Origin: Paraescarpia echinospica
Taxonomy: Eukaryota > Annelida > Polychaeta > Sabellida > Siboglinidae
DNA length: 64,000 nt
Reading direction: 5' to 3'
Assembly (NCBI GenBank): GCA_020002185.1
Contig: CM034535.1
Coordinates: 70,178,228-70,242,227 of the forward strand
How positions within the stretch are numbered: position 1 is the first letter of the stretch; the number at the start of each line of letters is the position of its first letter. Position numbers and translations under genes: made by a program. Shown here piece after piece: positions 24,431 through 36,070 of this stretch. A model generated the notes under the pieces. The model saw nothing but the letters and a program-made list of their open reading frames with translations, had not been told where the DNA came from and searched no databases.

Positions 24431-26842
24431 TACTAAAAATATTAAATATTGTAAATTTATTACTCTTGTCAATGTGTTTGAAAACCCTGAAGACAGTATT
24501 TAAATATCTGTATAAATAAAAAAGTTATGACATTTTAAAGCAAATATTTATCTCTAGAAAACACAAAAATGAGTCCATTTTGCCATTGTAAGAGATACAC
24601 AAAAATTACGCTGTTTTTCCGTCATAAAATCGCAATATCTTTTGATCTATTAAAGGTATCTTAATAAAATAAACAGTTATGTGATCCTTAACCTATTGCC
24701 TTTAATTTAAGCCTATTCCCAATATCTAGCACGATATTTAATTTTTTGTTGAAGTGCCTACTTTGTGGGCAATAATCGTGGGTGCAATCGTGTTTTGCCA
24801 TTTTACTAAAAGTTATCAAATTCTTCCATAAGATATTTATGTGCCAAATCTCTAACAAATATTCCTACCAATTTCTGCAAACAAACTGTTACAAAACTTG
24901 CTTTAACTGAAGACGTACTTACGAAAATATTCCGCCGAAATCCAAATCTCGTCGAAGACGCCTGCACCACTGCGTCAAAAATCGTGGGTCCGTCCTATCT
25001 ACGCTGTGTAAATTGTTCGCGTGTCACGTGAATTAGTGCGAGACCACGCAATAAAAAATAGGCCAAGAGCTTTAGAACACGAGATTTCAATGCCACGAAT
25101 CTTGACCTGCCCCGAATATTCCGGTAGTGAGTATACACACTGCACAGCGCCGCGCGAAGAGTTTGGTAACAGCGTTTACCGTGCTAGTGGTTATAAACCA
25201 ATGAAAAAGATATGTTGACGCACGTGACGTAATTGCCTAGGGAAGTCACGCCCAATTCTCATTAGTTATACGCAGAAATCAGCGGCTAGATTTCGTGAGA
25301 TTCTAAGCAATGGATTTTGGTGTGGGTCGAACAACGACCCGGTAACTATAATGTAGTAATAATGGCAAACATATGGTGGGTCTCTACAAAAGTGCCAAAA
25401 TAACATCACACGACTTGACCCATTAAAACATTATACTAGCAGTGCACGATTTACCTAGCTTGCTTGACTTTACAAATGCGACTGGCCATTCGAGTCTTCG
25501 TCTTCAAATGTCGTCTGCCTACTAGTTCTAACGGTATCCGCTAGGCCTAAGGGTGTTCTCGGTAATTTAGTCTGCATCTAGGGTCCCATTATACAATAAT
25601 ATATCCATATATGTATATACAGGGACTCTAGCTGCATCCATTATGATTTCGGACAACCCATTTCATACATGGGTTTCAGTGGCTTGCTAATTTATGTAAT
25701 ATAAGTATAAAGATTTTATTTTATTATCAAACATCAACGTCTAATTGTGAAAAACAATTGTACTTCACTACTAAAAGCACACATTAAATTCGTGGTCAGT
25801 GTTCTTGGCACACGACTGACATCCTCGTGGCTAGTCCACCAAACAAACGGCTTGGTGTGCTTGGTCAGATGAAGAAGCTGTTCCCGTCGGCAAATGCATG
25901 TGATAGAACTATATTAGCACCAAATCCCCGGAGGTAGTTTTGATTAGGCCTACCATAGAGCCGCATTCCTAGTTCGGCGAACTATATTTGCATTCCACCT
26001 GGAACGGGTTGGAGAAACATAGCATCTCCTCGCTGCAAGTCCTAATCTCGGTAAGAGGCTCTGCAAACACCCGTTTCAACAACTAAACGACTAACGTCCG
26101 GACTTGAGGCGTTGTTTCTGAGAGTTTGGGGAAGTGCATGATGGTAAACCTAGGCGTTCCGCAGTTGCGTTTTCCGCGGTAGCAACGTGATCTAGGAAGC
26201 GGAGACGAGCTAGAAAATGTCTCTGATGATACGCGGAGTTGAACATGAAGCAAATTGAGGTACGCCGCGATCTCGACAAGAAATGCAAAATCGCAAATCC
26301 TTGTTAATCGAGTCAGCAAATTCCAATAGAGTATACTTCTAATGTAATCATTCTGTTCTATGATCTTAAGTATATGCGGCGCAGAGTAGCAACTCGACTC
26401 GGCTACTACTCTTCGTATTTGTAGGGGAGGTCTTGATATTGTGCAATAATCTCGGCCAGAAGGTAGTAGGCCTACTGACTGGAACTGCCTATAGTTTAAT
26501 TTAGGCCACGAGCGCAAACGCAGTTCCCGGTCTTCACGATGATGCTCATTACGTTCTGCGTTATCATATATTTTCCATACCAGGTTTTCTTGGGGGGGTG
26601 CAGCTGTTCTTCCGACTTCGAACGATTGTTTTCTAAATATTACAAATTAGCCACATTTACTCCAAAATACCAACTATAATGGTGTTCACCCAACATTTTT
26701 AGAAGCAACACTCAATATTGGGGAAGGCTAATCCCCCCCTCTTTCAATGGGGGACGCGGCGCATCTGTTATTGATGTCTACTGACTAAATTAGCAAATGT
26801 GCTTTAGGAATTACGTCTAGTCCGAAATTAGTTGTAAAACCG
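24431..26842. other. non-coding stretch with a CpG-rich patch
   Basis: 24.43-24.9 kb is AT-rich. 24,920-25,330 is CpG-rich with a CACGTG E-box (25,025) and, on the minus strand, a good donor (ATTTTC|GTAAGTACG near 24,930), so it could hold a minus-strand 5' exon and promoter. The 144-codon minus frame at 26,083-26,517 matches nothing I know. No gene is supported. Confidence 0.4.
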
Positions 26843-27331
26843 GTGTCGCGCTTACATTTATCCTGGCGTTAAATAATATCCGGGTGACGTTTCAGCGCGT
26901 GCGCGTATCTAGGGGAATGCATTTTGTATCAGCTACGACTGTCGCGTTTTTATTTACCCGGGCGTTATGTACGTTTATATGTATATATATATATATATAT
27001 TTACCTATATATATTATATTCATAAATATAAAAAAAATTTGCTTCCCACAGACAAACAATTTCTGTCGTAAAAAAGTTTCCTCTCCACGCACACGTCACG
27101 TGACATACTCTTATACTTGGTCACAAATCTGAAACAGTAAATTATACTTATGTACTCTAACTATAACGCTCGTATTACGACAACAAACGAAACATATTTA
27201 ACTAATGGGTATTATCTATCGCTACGTGATCTACTGGTGCCAAATATTATGCCTTGCATATGCACAATAAACATCACCCGGATACAATATAACGCCCGGG
27301 TAAATGTAAGCGCGACACTGGCAGTTGTTAA
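26843..27331. mobile_element. possible MITE with inverted ends and an extra internal end copy
   Basis: GTGTCGCGCTTACATTTA followed by a CTGGCGTTA-like segment at 26843 recurs inverted at about 27269-27329 and once more, degenerate and direct, at about 26939-26970. The outer pair encloses 0.49 kb. A run of TA repeats (26,978-27,000) lies inside. I could not define a convincing target duplication; AGTTGT-like bases occur on both sides but not next to the ends. A small non-autonomous DNA transposon is the best guess. Confidence 0.5.
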
Positions 27332-28080
27332 GACGCTGTAATTGCGGATTTTGCCCAGAGGAAATTAAGCCCCCTCTGTTTCGTTCACAACAAGGGAGTC
27401 TCGTGGAATGTTCGACGTCATGTCGGGACGGTACATCGGCAACTAACGTGTGGGCGAGGGTACAAGATATAGACCTACGATGTAGACCTATATACAATCC
27501 TACACCAAGTTCAGAGTTCTCAAAAAACTATTTATTTCGCAAGGACATGATTGCCCGTATACGGCGGTTTCTATTTGTTAAAGTTTGTATAACAAATACA
27601 TTTCATCGCTTAGGTAGGCGGCCTGTGTCAGTCACAAGCAGCGTCGTGACGTTATAGTAACCTTGTCCGGGACGATTAGGCTCAAATTGTGTAGACAGGC
27701 AGGTCTTAGTCGGTCGCCTTTCATTCGTCCAGTCAACCCCTACTGTGAGGTCTGCTATGTGCCCCTCGATCGTGTTGTTCGCGGTGTGTAATTGGCCGTA
27801 AATTTATACTCCTTGCGTAGGGCTCTTGTTCCTTGTTTAGCGCCACGACGCGGATATCGGAGCAAGGTGGAATGGTTGCGTAACTCAATTGCGATCCATC
27901 ATTGTCGCAGCGAACTGACACAGAGGCCTATTACCTCTTACACATTTCTCACGGCATTTCTTGCCTACTTCAAACATGAACTGGCACACATTCTGCATTG
28001 TAGGAGAAAATATGCGTAATGTTATTAATACTAATTAATAATGTGAATGTGGTTGGTTGGCGTCGTTCATCCACCATATA

Positions 28081-28120
<40 letters not shown>

Positions 28121-28880
28121 TAAATATATATTATACGACAGTTAGGATACGTCGTAAAGAATGAGATGCGGCTAGACTTCGGCCTACTTGAATGCACCAA
28201 CAATCTAATGGAACAAGTACTCCACCATGCGGAAGCAACCGATTGATAGTCCAGACTATCAGTGGGGTCGCGCTGTTACCAATCGTGTTATCTGTGAGAC
28301 AATGATTTATTAATTATGAAGATAATGGTGGTGATGACGTCCGTTGTAGTTTAGTTGCTGCTTCGTCACAACATAACTGTTATAACATCTACCATTCCTG
28401 TTGGGTCGTTATGCTATCCGTGATTGCTATCGGGATGTTTGCTTGTGGTTGTATTTACTTAGAACCCGGGTCTATATAAATGCCAATATGTATTGTATCG
28501 TACATTGAACTTTGGCAAGCATAATAATAGTACAGCCTATTATCCTGTTGTGGTCATTCCCTGTTATGAGTATGCACGGAAGGTGGTGTATGCAGGCTTA
28601 CAGTGACACGTTTTGAATATAGTTTACATGGCAATTTCATTGTTACGGCTTGAATTGTGTCATAACACAGTGAGGGTGGGTTCCATTACGTGTATTTAAT
28701 CCGTTCTCGCATCTCTGCGGTTATTTGAGTATCATAGGGCCTATGGCCTACTCACGTATATACCATGTCACGACGATTTTTATAGTGTAATTGTATAGTT
28801 TGTTTAATGATAGTCGATCTTATTATAAAACTCGTATACAAATCTACAGTTACCGACGTGCAGACGGATATGTTGATATA
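27332..28880. other. non-coding stretch with a TA microsatellite
   Basis: Mixed-composition DNA. A TA/CATA microsatellite lies at 28,076-28,130. Short frames (27,325-27,657; 27,733-27,921) lack recognisable domains. Confidence 0.45.
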
Positions 28881-28914
28881 AACACGTGTCATGCATTCCC
28901 CGGAGGTCTAGCAC

Positions 28915-29017
28915 TCTTCTACAATCGCGTGAATTTTCTTCATTTGTTAAATGCGATCGTAAACTAGCAATCTCCCACGCAGTGCTCTTTAAATCACCCG
29001 ACCATTGTAAAGGATAG
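28915..29017 (-). other. conserved segment, possible second exon, copy 1
   Basis: Aligns with 42,230-42,333. On the minus strand it is open in one frame (PLQWSGDLKSTAW, then TNEENSRDC). The C-terminal piece NEE(N/H)SR(D/N)C is shared with copy 2, but a one-base indel between the copies puts the upstream part in different frames. In phase with the signal-peptide exon this copy meets a stop. It may be a decayed exon or merely conserved non-coding sequence. Confidence 0.25.
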
Positions 29018-29761
29018 CTTGCAGTACAACTTCTAACAGTAAGACGAGAGGGACATTGTGATCCATTAGGGTATATGCTTAAAAAAAGACTATATAGTTG
29101 TCATCTTTGTGTGTTTTTTATACTTAATAAACAACTCGGCTCACGATCTTTGCTTTAAACAGTTGACCGAGCGTCTAGTGAGTGGAAGGTAAACACGACG
29201 TTCAAAACACTCCGCGCAGGCGTTGATCTTACGAAGCCTTATTAAGAAGTACGGTTTCACACGAGGATCTTCTAACTGAAGAAGTGATCAGCCAGTTAAG
29301 ATAACAACATAATGCTTTCTTCCCCTTCTCCGAGATATATCTAAAGGGGTCCGTGTATGGGACGATCGGGACCTAAATTGATGGAGCCAATATAGTACCT
29401 TTCCAATAAGCTGTTTTGGTCTAATTTGTTGGGCCTATTACACACAAATGAAATAAGTGGTACAACTCATTGTGACTTGAATGCACGTATGGATAGGTAG
29501 GTGAGCATACATAGAAATGCATAACGAATGTCGTTTGGTATTATGTAAATTGCAGCTGACAAAGTGAAATGACATAATCATAAAGTTATGTTAGTTTTGG
29601 TTCAAGCAACTGTTATTGTTTATTTATATATTAAGTCGACGTGTATTTTATGTTTTGCAGAAATCGCTCTAACATAATATCGCGACCAGCATCTGATTCT
29701 TAATGTGCTGCTATGCGAGTACAGGTCATATAATCGAATACATTAAGCATATCTTGCTTAC
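29018..29761. other. presumed first intron, copy 1
   Basis: Sequence between the possible second exon and the signal-peptide exon on the minus strand. Its left part (29,050-29,300) still aligns with 42,360-42,560; the rest has diverged. No gene is seen. Confidence 0.4.
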
Positions 29762-29839
29762 CTGGGCATCACTTGGACCAGCCAAGATGACGATTAGAAA
29801 CACGACAGCAGTCCAGCTAGGATTCCTCTCGGACGTCAT
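29762..29839 (-). CDS. signal-peptide exon of a secreted or membrane protein, copy 1
   Basis: 78 bp encoding 26 residues: MTSERNPSWT, a hydrophobic core AVVFLIVILA, then GPSDAQ, directly followed by a GTAAG donor. This is a typical cleaved signal peptide with an Ala-Gln end. The copy-2 exon differs at 12 of 78 bases yet keeps length, phase, donor, hydrophobic core and the ends SERN and AGP-DAQ, with several changes conservative or synonymous. That argues for coding constraint at least until recently. It lies about 170 nt downstream of a TATA-containing promoter block. The mature protein is not identified, because no later exon is certain. Confidence 0.65.
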
Positions 29840-30001
29840 TGTCTATACTAAAAACAGTACTAAGAACTACTGCTGCATCGCGCAGTGTTGAACGTTAAGT
29901 GAACCCTGGCACACGGTTTAATAAATCCGTCACCTTCCTGACAGTCCCAAACGGAGACTAACAGACTGTTGACGCCACACAAACTTAACGTCTTTCCTTG
30001 A

Positions 30002-30210
30002 GAATCAAGACGTTGTGTGTCCAGTATGCAGGGGTTGTAGAATATATGCAGTGGCCCACGCTTTCCTGCCGCACGGTGTGTGGGACTTGGCCGAATCACA
30101 GCGAACGGCGCCAGTCTCACACCGTGCACTTATACGTCACAGAAGGCTGCCACGCCTTTGTGCAGCCACGCGTGACTTATCCAGTCGGCGCGCGTCACGG
30201 CTACTCTGGT
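30002..30210 (-). promoter_or_regulatory. conserved promoter block, copy 1
   Basis: About 92% identical to 44,142-44,350 over 209 bp, and about 96% over the first 128 bp. On the minus strand it carries a TATA-like CTGCATATATTCTAC (30,052-30,038) about 30 nt upstream of an initiator-like GCATACTGGACAC, so transcription would start near 30,015-30,025 and leave a 5' UTR of about 170-190 nt before the signal-peptide ATG. Farther upstream are GGCGCC, GTGACGTATAAG (CRE-like in this copy only) and CACGCG-type sequence. The spacing to the exon is identical in both copies. Open frames across it on the plus strand (CPVCRGCRIYA...) are by-products of nucleotide conservation. Confidence 0.6.
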
Positions 30211-31224
30211 CACTGCAGGAGTTGACGGCCGGTGCCGAAGAGAGCACGTACTCGTGGACCGCATTCTGATCGCGGGCGTTTTACGAAAGTAGGGTGACGA
30301 TTGACCGTTGCCGTACTGTCCCGATACAATTGAACGACAGCGCAATAAAAGAACGACACCCCCGCGTATAAATCAGCCGATAGAAGGAACGCGCTTCAAA
30401 TAGTGATACCCGCATATACTGTGCGTCTGTCGACTAGTGTCGTGCGTTGCTGTTGCTGATATCATTATGAGCATATAGGCCTATGGTTTATTTATATATT
30501 TAACTGTGCATGTTTGATATTATGGCATTTTGCAATAGTATAGTGTCTAGGCAGGTTATATATTGTTGGGCATAGAATTGATTCCAATAGTAATTGACCT
30601 CACTGTCATTTAGCATACATACTTCTTGGTTCATCCCTACACGATAATGCACAGACGATGTTTTGGGGCGCTTTGACGCTTTCCACGATTCCAAATAAAT
30701 AACTCCAATACATTACCAGGGAGCTTTTTTCCACAAAAAACGTTGTTTCGATAACACTGCAGCATTCTTACACAGAATGTGTTGCCGTGGTTGGATAAAC
30801 AAAGCTGGTCTGACAATCTTACACATTCCACTGCAATTTTGCTGTACAAGATACACAGACTTGCGTCTGCTGAAGAACTATCACGTTGTGTGTCCAGTAA
30901 GTAGGGCTTGTAGAACAATAAGCTGCTGTCGATTCTAGGATACGAAATGCGTTGGTTTACAACCACAAATATTTGTGTCGTGTAATACGTTCGCATGTGA
31001 ATATGGTCGGGTATGTTATTTAGTTATGCCGCAATTTGTGGAACAAATTAACATAAGTTGTTTAACTTCGACAACCTGCTGTAACGTTGCGTCAATCCAA
31101 TCAGACAGTAGCTGTAGTTAGGGTGATCTGATCTGCATCGCATAATAACACACTGTCATACACCTGCTAAGTAGCCATGCATTACCAAGCAACCTATTTT
31201 TGTCTTGGATGGGGTGTGTAGATT
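30211..31224. other. upstream region of the copy-1 gene
   Basis: Diverged duplicated sequence; 30,365-30,450 aligns with 44,465-44,545. A truncated third promoter copy lies at 30,882-30,932. No gene is supported. Confidence 0.4.
30882..30932 (-). promoter_or_regulatory. degenerate third copy of the promoter core
   Basis: CACGTTGTGTGTCCAGTA followed by GTAGGGCTTGTAGAA matches the TATA-initiator part of the two conserved promoter blocks. The TATA box itself is damaged (CTTATTGTTCTAC on the minus strand). About 60 bases downstream, AAATTGCAGTG resembles AAATTACAGTG of copy 2's 5' UTR. No signal-peptide exon follows at the expected distance, so this is probably the relic of a third gene copy or a partial duplication. 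Confidence 0.5.
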
Positions 31225-31859
31225 AGATAGACCACGGACATTGTAGTGACTGCGTCGTATCCACCGGTCCAGTTCACAAACGCCGCTCTGCGCCATAAAA
31301 CCGACACGACGCAGCGATACTATCATAATAAAGGTCGTGTTTTCCCCAGACCGTGTTCAATGTTGCCCTACATAGCCGACAAGACACAAAAGACGTCCTG
31401 GTCATCCATTGGGCCCTGTTTTACCTCCAGCTGTCTGGACTCTGTCCTGCCACAGGGTCTAGCTGGGACGCGGGAACAGAGAGTGAGGCTGACGGTGCGC
31501 AACTCTCCTTCACGCGCAAGTCAACTTCATCACCTTTATCCAACTTCAAAAGTCCTCTGGCGACGGGCGAGTGACAAAGCAGCGGGTGTGGATACACTGG
31601 GAGCTGCAGCCACAGACCTACACACCGGCGGCTCAGGCCATTATGGTCGTCTTTCACTGACTGAAGCAGCAGTGGAACTCGGCAGCTCCTTGAACGACTG
31701 AGCAGCCCTCTTTAGGATTGCACTGTTCACCTCCGTTGTCTGAGGACTGGGCTAGAAAAGGTGCTCTAAAATGTCCTGCTTCACCTCACCCTGGCCAGCA
31801 CGCCGCGGCTGGCGGGGATCCCATAACAGCGGTAAGAACGACAAACGAAAAAAATCAAG

Positions 31860-32570
31860 GTGGCTCCTGTCACCTTCGGCGCATGGAATGTGCGCACATT
31901 GATGGACAACGCTCTAGCCGACAGACCGGAGTGGAGAACTGCCCTGACTTGACAGATATAAATTGGACATCGCCGCTCTCAGTGAGACACGCCTCGCTGA
32001 AGAAAGACAGTGTACATAAATTGGGGCAGAGTACACGTTCTTGTGGAGCGGCCAAGCCAGAGATGACCGGCATGAGGCCGGCGTGGGCTTTGCAGTGAAA
32101 ACCGAACTCGTCAGCAGACTGACCTGCCTTCCCAAGGATTAAACAACCGTCTCATGACACCCAAGCTGTCAATAGCAGGCAAAAAGCAGGCAACCGTTGT
32201 CAGCGCTTACACTCCCACGATGACGAACCCAGAAGACATCAAGGGAAATTATATGACGACCTTCACTTCCTGATAACATCAACACCAAAGTCAGACAAGA
32301 TGATCAGGCCACCAAACTTGGGAAGGGACAATTGGCAAGAACGGTGTTGGGAGAGCAATGGTCTCCTACTACTGCAGTTTTGTGATGAACATGAGCTACT
32401 TATCACCAACACAATCTTCCGTCTCCCAGTCCGCAACAGGACGACTTGGATTCATCCACGCTCAAGGCACTGGCATTTGATTGGTTTCGTCATCACCAGG
32501 AAAAGGGACAGACACGATGTACTGATAACCAAGAGCATGTGTGGTGCAGACTGCTGAACTGACCACCGAC
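31860..32570 (+). pseudogene. LINE A endonuclease region
   Basis: APE-type endonuclease that would nick the target DNA for target-primed reverse transcription. The start motif GAWNVRTL is at about 31,879. A frame at 31,718-32,098 holds the region up to a SRQTG stretch; SVRHASLKK corresponds to the usual SETRL-type catalytic block but is frameshifted. Further blocks with SIAGKKQAT and YTPT appear in other frames near 32,165-32,225. At least three frame changes make it non-functional. Confidence 0.7.
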
Positions 32571-32839
32571 TCATCGTCTCCAAAATGCGCGTGAAGATCC
32601 AGCCAAGAGACGTCCGCAAGGAAAGAAGACATCGACGAGCTTGAACATCTCTCATCTCAAGAAGGACAACACTCACTGAGAAACTCCAAATCATGTAGGG
32701 GTGGGCAGAGCACTTTGACGCCGTCTTCAACAGACCATCCCAAATCAACGAAGAAGCAATTAACAGACAGCCCCAGGTTGACTCGACTCTGACCTAGACA
32801 ACCCACCAACACTACTGGAAACCTAAAAAGCCATCGGCA

Positions 32840-33710
32840 AACTATCAAGTGGCAAGGCTCTCGGAGTTGGTGCTATCCCAGCAGAAATTTACAAACATGA
32901 CGGTCCATAACTGCTCGACAAGATCACACAGCTGTTCCAATCCATGTGGGCACAGGGAGACATTCCGCAAGACTTCAAGGACGCCGCCATTATACATATG
33001 TATAAGCGCAAGATTAAATCGCAAAGCCTGCAACAACCACAGAGGGATTTTACTCCTCTCCACCACAGGAAAGGTCCTTGCCAGAATCCTACTGAACAGG
33101 CTCATCCTACATCTCGAGCAGAGTCTTCTACCAGAAAGCTAGTGCGGCTTCAGGAAGGAACGGGGAACTACTGACATGGTATTCGCTGCCGGGCAGCTGC
33201 AAAAAAGGAACATAACGTCGACCTCTATACCTCCGAACTTCCCAAGGCCTTCGACACTGTCAGTCGTCAGGGACTCTGGAAAATTATGAGCAACTTTGGG
33301 TGCCCAGACACATTCATCCTGATGGTGCGGCAATTCTACGATGGCATGCAGGCTCACGTCATTGGTGACGGAGAGTTCTCTGCTCCATTTCCTGTCACCA
33401 ATGGAGTAAAACAAGGCTCCGTGACCCTGTTCAGCATAATGTTTTCAGCAGTGCGTACTGATGCTTTCCACGACAGTGACCCAGGCATACACATCAGGCA
33501 TCGAACAGATGGCAAGCTCTTCAATCTGCGACGCCTTCAGGCCAATACCAAGGTTCACGTTGACAGGCTTCGAGACTGACGACTGTGCACTGAATGATGG
33601 AAACGCAGCAGACATGCAGTGCAGTATGGATCTGTGCTCCACCTCCTGTGACAACTTCGGACTCACCATCAGTACAAAGAAGACTGAAGTGTTGTACTAA
33701 CCAACGCCAG
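32840..33710 (+). pseudogene. LINE A reverse transcriptase region
   Basis: RT fingers-palm pieces in several frames: a VSRQGLWKIM block near 33,258, NGVKQGS near 33,400, and the catalytic pair in TDDCAL at 33,575-33,592 (the usual FADD appears as ETDD), then TISTKKTEVLY. A deletion follows NGVKQGS, where several residues of the usual block are missing. The enzyme would copy the element RNA at the nicked target; this copy cannot. Confidence 0.8.
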
Positions 33711-33804
33711 GAAAGCCCCACCAAGAGCCGACTGTGACAGTGAACAACAAAAAGCTCATAGTAACAGACAAGTTCACCTACCTAGGAGCACTCTCTCTCG
33801 CAAT

Positions 33805-34561
33805 GTGCACATCGATGACGAAACCAATGCCCGAATCGCTAAGGCCAGTGTGACCTTCGGACAACTTCACTCGACAGTGTCGGAACGCAGAGGGGTGAGT
33901 CTCGCAACCAGGCTGAATGTCTACAGAGCTGTCGTCCACTCTACCCTACTCTATGCATGCGAGACCTGGACTGTCTACCAACGACATGCAAAGAAACTCA
34001 ATCGTTTCCATTTGTGCTGTCTTCGCAAGCTGCTGAAATTCAAGTGGGAGGACTATATTCGTGACACTGAGATCCTTGAGCAAACCGGCATGTCCAGTGT
34101 CTAAACAATGCTGCGGGTGTCTCAACTCCGCTGGGCTGGTCACACCACCAGAGCGTCTCCCAAAGCGCATCCTCTATGGTGAACTGCAGACTGGCGCGCG
34201 CTCCCGAGGTGGTCAAAAGTACCGCGCTTCAAGGACACCTTGAAAGTGTCCATGAAGGACTTTGACACCGACTCCGTTTCACGGGAGACCCTTGCTCAGA
34301 ACCGACCATCTTGGCGTTCTGCAATCTCAAGGGTGGCCACTACCTACGAGCAGCATTGCATCGATCGAGACAGCCAAAACCAAGCGAATAGTGCGCAAAG
34401 TTCGGGCAAGCAGCGTCTCCACTGCCTCAGATCTGCCAGCAACGCTGTCCTGCCCCCATTGCTCCAGAAACTTTCGGGCAAGGATAGGCCTCAGCAGCCA
34501 CGTCCGACCCCACACAGCCAGGACCATGGATGATGATGATGATGGTCATCTTCACTACTGA
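33805..34561 (+). pseudogene. LINE A C-terminal region with C2H2 zinc finger
   Basis: The first part reads LNVYRAVVHSTLLYACETW (about 33,916-33,972), a block found after the RT thumb in many LINEs. It shifts frame near 34,100 and 34,240. The last frame (34,262-34,561) has a Cys-X2-Cys-X12-His-X3-His finger (Cys codons from 34,451, last His near 34,513), followed by an aspartate run from the GAT repeat and a stop. The finger probably helped bind nucleic acid. Confidence 0.8.
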
Positions 34562-34590
34562 AGGACGAACAGCATATAGCCGAAGAATAA

Positions 34591-35440
34591 ACACAGATCG
34601 TTGACAAGAATATGAACTGCGCGAAGGTGTCAAACACTATTACCTCCGTGTGTGATAGCTATGTGCACAACAGTCTATTCTGCCAAAGTACTTCGATCTG
34701 TATTAAGAACGACGGTTTGTTTAACACATTAGGCAAAGAGCCAGCGTGTCGCAAGTGCTAATTATACTGGTTTGGTGGAGCGACAACGACGACAACATCG
34801 TAATCACATTCAATCAAACTTGTACATCGCATATGTACATTAACGCTTTCACATGCAGTATTTCGTAATACTGAAACATATTTTGACACGCTGATAATCA
34901 CAACGATACGACTGTGCATTCGGTTAAATAGGAGATTACATGATAGTATCAGCCAAGTGTTGCTCAGCCTGTATTGCCGTTTTAGCGATTCAAGTACCCT
35001 AAATATAACAGTAGCAATTGCTACCAAGACGAAGTTATGCTTACTTTCACTTATTAAAGCGTTACACATGCTACAAATGTGGATGAAACTGTATTGTTCC
35101 TATTACGTATCAGTGTGACCTCGTAATATACCTGTTTCCATTTATGACAGGATATAGATATAGTGTCCGGTTCCCGTTTGTCTCGAATCTTTACACTGTT
35201 CGGTTGGCAGCCATTATCTCACATAGCGAAGATGAATAACACATGCTGTCTGTTTGCACGGAAAGCCCTTTCGTATACGTCTTTACCATATAAATTAGAT
35301 GTCCAAAATCAATAGTTTTCACATTTTTGCACTGTCTGACCTCAGGTGTGATTTTTAGCACTTACGCACATTCTTTCTTGGAGCATTTCATGTAGCTTCG
35401 CATAGTTCAACCGGCTAACTCTGTTCATCTATGTATAGTA
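34591..35440. other. non-coding stretch after LINE A
   Basis: Mixed-composition sequence. The minus frame at 34,758-35,069 has no recognisable domain. Similarity to copy 2 resumes near 35,410. Confidence 0.4.
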
Positions 35441-35623
35441 CCTGGGGGAATTTTACCCAATACTGATAATTTCCAATGACGCCTATCAATTTCCCCAGAA
35501 AGGCACACGCCAAGCAAATTCACATCGCGATCGCAAGATACGTGAGTCACGCGCTAAAATTGTACCTTACTACGGTAGCTGGGCGTACGCCTTTGCCGCA
35601 AGCGAATTAATTTAACAATATCT

Positions 35624-36070
35624 GGGGTAAAACCACATTAGATTTTACATGGGCGGCCATTATAACGTTTCCTTCATTTCCTACAAAATCTGTCTAACAA
35701 TTTTCTTGAAAATGTCACAGCATATCTCCATTGACACAAGTGCTGTGGAAAATTCGTGAAATTCTCATACCTCGTTTTGCAGAAAAATCCACCCAAACCC
35801 GATACCCCCAATTTCACTCCAAACTAGTGAACGGATTTTGAAATATTAGTGCGTTCTGCAAAATAGCCACCGTGCGAATACGTGAGCGACCAGCGCATAT
35901 TTATTGCTAACTCGTGAGAGATCTAATGCAGAAGTACATTCAGTAGTCACTGGACCAACATGTCCCATGTAAAAGTGCTCGAAAAATCCACACATCACAC
36001 CAAAACGCTATTTTCAAGGTCACTCTTTAACTGGTTATTGGCGGACGAATCCTTAATGTGGTTTTACCCC
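35624..36070. mobile_element. 447-bp MITE with 17-bp terminal inverted repeats
   Basis: The ends are GGGGTAAAACCACATTA and its exact reverse complement. ATCT flanks both sides (35,620-35,623 and 36,071-36,074), a likely 4-bp target duplication. The corresponding place in duplication copy 2 (about 44,935-44,955) runs straight from AACAAT to the ATTGCGAAAC anchor with no insert, which is an empty-site confirmation. No protein is encoded. I do not recognise the TIR family; a DNA transposon-derived non-autonomous element is clear from structure. Confidence 0.85.

Larger units (their letters stand above)
31225..34590 (+). mobile_element. degenerate non-LTR retrotransposon (LINE A)
   Basis: An endonuclease-reverse transcriptase LINE, nearly full length but broken by many frameshifts and stops. 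Order: 5' region with an open frame at 31,246-31,701; AP-type endonuclease from 31,860; reverse transcriptase about 32,840-33,710; a C-terminal region with CETW and a C2H2 finger to 34,561; a short 3' end after a GAT-repeat (34,529-34,545). It is absent at the corresponding place of duplication copy 2, so it probably inserted after the duplication. The 5' border is approximate and I found no clear target duplication. The clade is unresolved. Confidence 0.85.

Noticed and set aside
26083..26517. 144-codon minus-strand frame
   Set aside because: No recognisable domain, composition near random, and no splice or promoter context.
30002..30269. Plus-strand frames with CPVCRGCRIYA shared by both duplication copies
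   Set aside because: The conservation is explained by the promoter block; the frames lack start context and splice sites, and differ in their ends.
31246..31701. Separate host gene upstream of the LINE endonuclease
   Set aside because: Its position directly before the endonuclease and similar GC content make it part of the LINE 5' region.
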